Part shown: piece after piece, positions 58,201 to 64,000 of the stretch | How the letters are laid out: each line of letters opens with the position of its first letter | Numbering within the stretch: position 1 is the first letter of the stretch | Assembly (NCBI RefSeq): GCF_032854445.1 | Contig: NC_088302.1 | Location: 35,406,191 to 35,470,190, forward strand | Origin: Liolophura sinensis | Taxonomy: Eukaryota; Mollusca; Polyplacophora; Chitonida; Chitonidae | Direction of reading: 5' to 3' | DNA: 64,000 bases | The notes under the pieces: model-generated | Told to the model about the DNA's origin: nothing | The model's input: the letters and a program-made list of their open reading frames with translations, nothing else | Database searches by the model: none | Position numbers and translations under genes: made by a program

Positions 58201-61200
58201 ATTGAAAAAGATTTTTCTCAGCTACCCTATCATAAAGGCTCATTTTCAATTCGCTCGTATCGTGGTATTTTTCCCAGTGTAGACATCTATCATTAAAATC
58301 ACCCATTATTAACATGGCATTGGGATTTTCTCTTAAGATTGAAGTTAAATTTTCTTCCAGATTACGTAAATGAGCCGGTTGGTTAGGTGGCTGGTAACAC
58401 GATGCGATCAGCACACTTTTGTTATTCTGTTCCACCATTATCCATAACATCTCAGTGCCATTCTCTAAATCCTTACGTCTAGTAACATTAAGAGATTCCT
58501 TGCAATAAATTGCCACCCCTCCTCCATATCCGTCTCCGTCCTTTCTTTCTATACAATACCCATCTAGATAAACAGTATCATCAGGAATATCACCACTAAG
58601 CCAGGTTTCACTCACACACATAACATCACCATTATATTCCTTTGATAATACAGTGGACAATTCATCTAACTTAAAATAAGATGACAGCTGATCATCACCT
58701 TGGCCCAATAAACTCCAGGCATTAAAATGACAACAAGATAAATTGTGCTGATTTGGGGGTTCCGGGTTTCTATGTACATCACCACACCTCATTAAGACTG
58801 CCATATGTTTAAAACTAATGAGTAATGCAGATTGCATAATGTACTCAGAAAAGAAAAAATAAATATACCAGTTAGGGATTCAATTCCCAGGAACATAATT
58901 AGCATGTCTTCAAATAATGTAAATAATTTTCGAAGATGTAGACTCACTTTATAACACATAAAATTGTGCCATGCCCCAATTGCCACTCTGTACTGATTTA
59001 TGTTATCCATGATGTACCCATAATAAACAAAGAGATAGCGAGTGAAAGCACATGCACTAAAACCTTCATGTAAATATCCAGTTCCTCAAAGACATAATGA
59101 ACTTTTTCAAGATTATTAAATGTAACAGTAACTGTTGATCCAAAATACCGTATTTCTTGACCAAATTAACCAAAACGATCCAACTGATTGTTCCCTTACA
59201 AAGCAAAGTGACACAAAATAAAAACATAACACTATACACAGCATGAGTTAGGTGAATACCTAAAGTATGGCATAACAAAGGGAGGGTTAATTTACTATGA
59301 GGGGGCCTCCATGGCTCAGTTGGTTGGCGCGCTAGCGCAGCGTTATGACCCAGAAGCCTCTCACCAATGCGGTCGATTTGAGTTCATGTCCAGCTGATGC
59401 TGGCTTCCTCTCCGGCCGTACGTGGGAAGGTCTGCCAGCAACCTGCAGATGGTCGTGGGTTTCCCGCGGGCTCTGCCCGGTTTCCACTCACCAGAATGCT
59501 GGCCACCGTTGTACAAGTGAAATATTCTTGAGTACGACGTAAAACACCAATCAAAAAGAAACTCATCTTCATCCAAAGTTGATAAAAGAGATTGATAAAT
59601 CTGACAGGTGTGGTATTTACATTCAGTTTAGATGATCCTGACATGAAGACACATTAAGATGCCTGGATGACACCGGAGCTTTCTACCAACAGAATGATCC
59701 GTTTTAAAGTCCGCTGGTCAAATCTGGCACGATTACATAATATAATAACACAAATTTACGAACACAACCGCCCCTGTGATCGGGGAAGTCCGTGCAGTCT
59801 CTCCACGAGGATACTGAGCAGTACATACCCAGAACACATTTTACTGGTATACAAAGATTACACCTTTGAATGCATGAGCTGACACAGGACAGAACAGCAA
59901 TCCCGAAATTCATGCAGCTTAGCGATTATTACACAGCACTTAAACCCGATCGAATGGGTGGGTTGGTTAGCTTAGTGCTGAAAAAATGAGGGCTATAAGC
60001 GAGCGAGTTGGTTACATGTAGCTTACAGGTGAATGAGTGTGGAGTTACCACTGGGTGGATTATTAGCTTAATGCTGAAAAAGTGTGGAGTTACCACTGGG
60101 TGGGTTGGTTACTGCTGAATGAGTGTGGGGTTACCACTGGGTGGGTTGGTTACTGCTGAATCAGTGTGGGGTTACCAACTGGGTGGGTTGGTTGCTGCTG
60201 AATGAGTGTGGAGCTACCACTGGGTGGGTTGGTTACTGTTGAATCAGTGTGGGGTTACCACTGGGTGAGTTGGTTACTGCTGAATCAGTGTGGGGTTACC
60301 ACTGGGTGGGTTGTTACTGCTGAATGAGTGTGGAGCTACCACTGGGTGGGTTGGTTACTGCTGAATCAGTGTGGGGTTACCACTGGGTGGGTTGGTTACT
60401 GCTGAATCAGTGTGGGGTTACCACTGGTTGGGTTGGTTACTGCTGAATCAGTGTGGAGCTACCACTGGGTGGGTTGGTTACTGCTGAATCAGTGTGGGGT
60501 TACCACTGGGTGCGTTGGTTACTGCTGAATCAGTGTGGGGTTACCACTGGATGGGTTGGTTACTGCTGAAGGAGTGTGGAGTTACCACTGGGTGGGTTGG
60601 TTACTGCTGAATGAGTGTAGGGTTACCACTGGGTGGGTTGGTTACTGCTGAATCAGTGTGGGGTTACCACTGGATGGGTTGGTTACTGCTGAAGGAGTGT
60701 GGAGTTACCACTGGATGGGTTGGTTACTGCTGAAGGAGTGTGGAGTTACCACTGGGTGGGTTGGTTACTGCTGAATGAGTGTAGGGTTACCACTGGGTGG
60801 TTGGTTACTGCTGAATGAGTGTAGGGTTACCACTGGGTGGTTGGTTACTGCTGAATGAGTGTGGGGTTACCACTGGGTGGGTTGGTTACTGCTGAATGAG
60901 TGTGGGGTTACCACTGGGTGGGTTGGTTACTGCTGAATGAGTGTGGAGTTACCACTGGGTGGGTTGGTTACTGCTGAATGAGTGTGGGGTTACCACTGGG
61001 TGGGTTGGTTACTGCTGAATGAGTGTGGAGTTACCACTGGGTGGGTTGGTTACTGCTGAATGAGTGTAGGGTTACCACTGGGTGGTTGGTTACTGCTGAA
61101 TGAGTCGCTTCATTGTGTCTTCTATCCTCCATTGTTAGTTACATATAAAGCAAGTTTGTAATGCTAAAACAATGTATCAAGGTATGGCTGACCTTGAGAT

Positions 61201-61736
61201 GTATGGCTGACCTTGAGCTAAAACATTCCACTGCATCACACGGATAATCTGATCATCAGCAGCTGGAGCCTTTAGCTGACACCATGGTCTGGGCAACAAT
61301 GACGGAAGTCCCAGGTCATCACTCTTCTGCTTCAACGCCTTAAGTCTGTCACTCATCATGTTTTTCAAACTAACCAGAAAAAAAAACAGTCAAAACAAAA
61401 TTATTTTTTTTTATCTAAAAAAAAAAAGTTTACAGTAAGGAAGTCTCTTACTACAGAAAAAAAACATCATAACATACATTCCTGTATAATGATAACTGCT
61501 TGTAAGAACTAAATGAAGTAATTATTCCAATATGCACATTTGTTTCTTACTGTAGCATTCAAAAGTCACCCCAAGTTAACATTTAATATTCAAAAGTCAC
61601 CCCAAGTCAACATGTGACATTCAAAAGTCACCCCAAGTCGACATTTAACATCTTCAGTTAACCAACTGCTTACCCATTACCAAGAGTTTTCTGGTACACA
61701 AGATTTTTCAATTCTGCAAAACTTGAAGAAAGAAAT
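52268..61736 (-). CDS. NOCT: Nocturnin-like EEP-family phosphatase/nuclease, three 3' exons, 5' end not found
   Basis: Nocturnin belongs to the exonuclease-endonuclease-phosphatase (CCR4-like) family; vertebrate nocturnin removes the 2' phosphate from NADP(H). Minus-strand exons: 61736-61674 (low certainty at its 5' edge), 61369-61212 and 53379-52268, with phases that join cleanly into 443 residues. Motifs in order: MQWNVLAQ, CLEEVD (catalytic Glu), FSKLWSPCLDVQD and GPDGCAIFYLKDR (nocturnin-specific), VTHLKAKSG, CGDFNGQPTEPF, EPPYTTWKVR, TIDYIW, and PSDHLSLVCD (catalytic Asp-His). All catalytic motifs are present. Between TTWKVR and TIDYIW there is an unusual insert of about 95 residues of EEQRKAE repeats (52454-52738). 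An exon-like frame continues upstream of 61369 (AELKNLVYQKTLGNG), but the start codon and any targeting peptide were not located. The large last intron holds a minisatellite and a LINE. Convergent with MPEG1. Confidence 0.9.
52484..52663 (-). repeat. 30 bp coding minisatellite inside the nocturnin-like catalytic domain
   Basis: Six near-identical 30 bp units (plus strand: tgacctctgctttcctttgc, then tcctccctct) encode a 10-residue period KREEQRKAE[IVA] on the minus strand. Phase is kept, and degenerate versions extend to both sides (EEQHMTKV, GEKQETAEV, EEQQRQEVKE). It forms a charged, probably helical insert. The plus-strand ORFs across this region (52422-52786) are shadows. Confidence 0.95.
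53580..53770 (-). mobile_element. Old SINE of a second family, intron of the nocturnin-like gene
   Basis: A reverse-oriented element: ttggtcaagaatagttcgct and catacaacggcaatcagg, then cctgacttaaagttgcaac, then gagctggatttgaacttgca (box B region on the minus strand). It resembles 1522-1601 and 6545-6720. Confidence 0.6.
53790..55398 (+). repeat. ~46 bp minisatellite, left part (about 34 units)
   Basis: The unit reads gattaccactgtgcgagttg, then gttagcttaatgctgaatga, then gtgtag, with moderate divergence. Neighbouring units form larger repeats (for example 53870-54080). Toward the right end the unit shifts to the cactgggtgagttggtta type. The array stops at 55398, at the target site of the LINE, and resumes at 59960 with the same unit. 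Confidence 0.95.
55406..59952 (-). mobile_element. Nearly full-length, decayed non-LTR retrotransposon (Jockey-superfamily/CR1-like), split by a SINE
   Basis: A minus-strand element flanked by a 7 bp duplication aatgggt (55399-55405 and 59953-59959). After a 5' UTR, an ORF at 58837-58160 encodes the APE-type endonuclease: CGDVHRNPEPP start, CCHFNAWSL, CVSETWLSGDIPD, GGGVAIYCKES, SCYQPPNQ and LIMGDFNDR. After a frame break, 58156-57737 has a LDHCSIYC segment where endonucleases usually read SDH. Broken reverse transcriptase frames follow (IKRGDSTLCQL and FLDVSKTFDKAW at 57117-56932), then thumb-like VQRRAALVLAGGL, ELKWEPLYSQRRS at 56398-56174, and a C-terminal CSKC...C knuckle region at 55998-55636. 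The 3' UTR ends in a short tail with no long poly-A. Multiple frameshifts and stops show it is inactive. Confidence 0.9.
59296..59560 (+). mobile_element. Common SINE nested in the LINE 5' region
   Basis: A well-preserved plus copy: ggcctccatggctcagttgg (box A), tgagttcatgtcc (box B region), a full body and gagtacgacgtaaaacacca, with a short A-rich tail. No clear target-site duplication was seen. It interrupts the 5' UTR-like part of the LINE, so it is younger than the LINE. Confidence 0.93.
59960..61108 (+). repeat. ~46 bp minisatellite, right part (about 25 units)
   Basis: The same repeat as 53790-55398: ttaccactgggtgggttggt, then tactgctgaatgagtgtggg. Units here are more uniform than on the left, suggesting recent expansion; some lack the ttagctt segment, giving about 43-45 bp. 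The array ends near 61108, about 100 bp from a coding exon of the nocturnin-like gene. Confidence 0.95.
61181..61218 (-). repeat. 19 bp tandem duplication of a splice donor in the nocturnin-like gene
   Basis: The plus strand reads gtatggctgaccttgaga, then tgtatggctgaccttgagc. On the minus strand this gives two successive CTCAAG|GTCAGC donors, GT at 61211-61210 and 61192-61191. The first keeps frame with the last exon; the second would add 19 bases and shift the frame. Confidence 0.9.
61557..61640 (+). repeat. Short tandem repeat, three units of about 32 bp
   Basis: Three copies of attcaaaagtcaccccaagt followed by a variable caacatttaa-type linker, in the intron just downstream of the exon-like segment 61736-61674. 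Confidence 0.9.
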
Positions 61737-62139
61737 CTGCAACAATTAAAACTATTATAAATTTACATAAAATACAATTATTCACAACTGAGAGGGTAGT
61801 AGACCTACTGTAATAAAATCTTAAAAAGTATGATTAAAATATGTCAAAAATAGATAAGAAAAACAGCACTGGTACTCACGTACACAAATTTGATGTTTTT
61901 GTTATCTTTTGTACAATTAAGCATACATCAAGGAAAATATAATAATTCAGTAAATAATAATAAATACTTTATGATGGTTATAATATATTAGTCTTGCTGT
62001 TTTACGCACACCAAGTTATTAATTGTTAGCTGTGTATGTCGTCATGCAATAATGTGAAAACAATATGACATGTACCAAGTCCTATACAATATGATTCTGG
62101 TTATCCTGATTCATTTGCCATTTCTACTGAAAATCCGCG

Positions 62140-62345
62140 AAGAATTGGCACACCAATGCAGTCGCTTTGAGTTGAAGTCCAGCTTCTGATGAGCTTCCTC
62201 AAAGGCCATAAGTGGGACTGTCTGTTAGCAACCTGCGGATGGTTGTGGGTTCACCCCGAGCTCTGTTCACTTTCCTTCCACCATAATGCCGTCGTATAAG
62301 TGAAGTATTCTTGAGTAGGGCGTCAAACACCAATCAAATAAATAG
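62140..62345 (+). mobile_element. Common SINE, diverged copy
   Basis: A plus-orientation copy starting within the head (ggcacaccaatgcagtcgct), with box B-like gagttgaagtcc, the body (gttagcaacctgcggatggt) and the 3' end gagtagggcgtcaaacacca, then an AAAT tail. Confidence 0.85.
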
Positions 62346-64000
62346 GAATAGCTGAATAAATAAATATTAGGAAAGTGCACATTATAAACATAGCGCGAGA
62401 CCTTGAAAAAGACAGATAAATGGCAGTTGGCTGTTTTAATACAGAGGCCCATAGCGGCGCATTTTTACTACAAAGGAAGAAATTACAGACGGGGATCGAT
62501 GCTTTAGCTGTCTGACGTTACGCCTTTTCCTGGTTGGTGCTGGGTCATGGGCTTATGAAGTTGTTGGGATCAGGGTCCTCAGACCACTGGCAATACCTGT
62601 TTGACTCAGTGTCGACTCGAGTTGATCAGAGCATGACACGCATTTGCAATATTTTAAACATACTGATGTGAGGGCGGAACAAATGTGTGCCCACACGCCT
62701 GTTCATGTCACTTCGGACTCACCAACCACATTAGTCAAGAGCTGTCAACAAGCGCTGAACAGGGTTGTTCTACAGTCAACAGTTGAACCACAGCAGGTGC
62801 CCCGTGCGTTGCGTTTGGATTTAGACAGCATTGGTTATGGACCTGTGGGAAATCCGCTCTGTCCTCTTACAAATTCACAAATGCATTTTTTTTCTTTAAA
62901 AAAAAGAGTTTTAAATAACGGATTGATGAGTAGGCAGGCCTACTATATGCTGGTGTGAAACTCTTATATCACCAAGAGATGCCTACCATACAAGCCTACC
63001 CTTAAAATATACCTTAAGTTAAATCCGTTCCAAAATTGATGACGGATTGCATTCCTGGTAACGAATAAATCGGTTTCTGATAAAGAACGGTAAACACAGG
63101 TGCATTACTGGTAGTCTGAAAACAAAACAAAGCACGAAACAATATACCGGGTAGTCCTAAAAAAAATTTATCACCTGCATAATTACTCTTGGATTAAGAA
63201 ATATCCTGTATTCCCGGGGGAAAAAAATGAGACGTCGCATATTTGACATATCCATATTTCGCCCTTATTTTATTTGTCATCTTCAGGATTGTTTACCGGC
63301 AACGCTGTGTGAAGCCTATCTTTTTGGTTTAAGAAAACTGGTATACTATATAAAAACTCAGGTAGGCCCAATTGTTCAAAACTGTTTTAAGATACGAGAA
63401 TTAAATTTTAAGCAAAGCCTTCAGCTTTGTACTGAGCCCAATTGTAGCTTTGAATCTGGAAAGCTGCATTGGCTGGTTTTGCTAAATTTGAAATAATATA
63501 AATTTATACCGGTATTATACAGCTAATACACTTTCGAATACATGGGGACTGTAATAATCGCAGTTGTCCAAAGTCGCAGTATAGCAGTTTTAGTTCATAT
63601 TTAATAGGCCAATAATGGTACACATGTTCTTTTTTTTTTTACGCGAAGTGCAAATTTGAAGACTTGGCTTAAAGCTAACTCGATCTGGTATTAAGTCTTA
63701 AAGCAGCTTTGAACAACCGGGTCCTGTATTTAATATGTCTTATTGTGCAGGCTAAAACAGTTTGAAATATTAGGTCAAATAGTATAAAGGTTATGAATTC
63801 CATCTGGGATTAAATTTTAATCTCCGGATATCAGGTCCACCGTTAAAAAGTTTACGTTGATTATAAAACTGGGAAGAAGGGAGCTGCATAAGTAGGATTA
63901 AGATAATAGGCCATTAATCCTCCTAAAATAAACAACTTTGAATCCGAGCGTGTTAAAACTTGAAGTAAAGTACTGTACGGGACTGTGGACAGACGAGTTA
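62346..64000. other. Upstream flank or 5' introns of the nocturnin-like gene
   Basis: The 5' exon(s) of the nocturnin-like gene should lie here or beyond the window. A weak donor-like ATGTGGTTG|GTGAGT occurs on the minus strand near 62725, but nothing confirms it. The plus-strand ORF at 62644-62958 has no recognisable domain. Confidence 0.4.

Noticed and set aside
53790-61108. CRISPR-like array
   Set aside because: The repeats are contiguous with no unique spacers, in a eukaryotic intron; it is a minisatellite.
62644-62958. 104-residue plus-strand ORF upstream of the nocturnin-like gene
   Set aside because: No recognisable domain, and no acceptor-donor pair joining it to a gene.

Overview
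The window is nuclear DNA of an animal, most likely a marine lophotrochozoan invertebrate such as a mollusc or brachiopod. The evidence is small exons with GT-AG introns, an AT-rich background, many copies of a tRNA-derived SINE, non-LTR retrotransposon debris, and an animal-type gene set: Ca2+/H+ exchangers of the CAX family, perforin-2/MPEG1 and nocturnin. The species was not identified.

Layout. 1-3994 (+): the last six coding exons of a CAX gene (copy A) whose 5' part lies before the window. 3995-23200: intergenic DNA with old SINEs, a retrotransposon 3' fragment (8690-9500) and a long inverted repeat (14910-16460). 23201-40337 (+): a complete second CAX gene (copy B), 20 coding exons, 777 codons plus stop. 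All six comparable exons of A match B in order, phase and nearly in length, so A and B are head-to-tail tandem duplicates. 40338-48694: intergenic, with SINE pieces and microsatellites. 48695-51031 (+): a single-exon MPEG1 gene. 52268-61736 (-): a nocturnin-like exonuclease/phosphatase-fold gene, convergent with MPEG1; three 3' coding exons were found. Its 7.8 kb last intron holds a ~46 bp minisatellite split by a nearly full-length but decayed LINE (55406-59952) that carries a SINE. 61737-64000: no supported exon.

The most unusual signal is in the CAX genes. Five exon-intron boundaries of copy B (acceptor of the start-codon exon, donor of exon 3, acceptor of exon 11, donor of exon 16, acceptor of exon 19) are each expanded into a local tandem array whose unit includes the splice site and adjoining coding sequence. 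Two of the same boundaries are also repeated in copy A. The two donor arrays keep an open reading frame and offer extra in-frame donors; the acceptor copies examined run into stops. A SINE has also inserted at the exon 4 donor, and its target-site duplication copied that donor. The nocturnin gene shows smaller versions of the theme: a 19 bp donor duplication, and a 30 bp coding minisatellite that puts a ~95-residue charged insert into the catalytic domain.

All exon models were built by eye from frame, splice consensus and protein-family resemblance; no alignment or transcript data were available.
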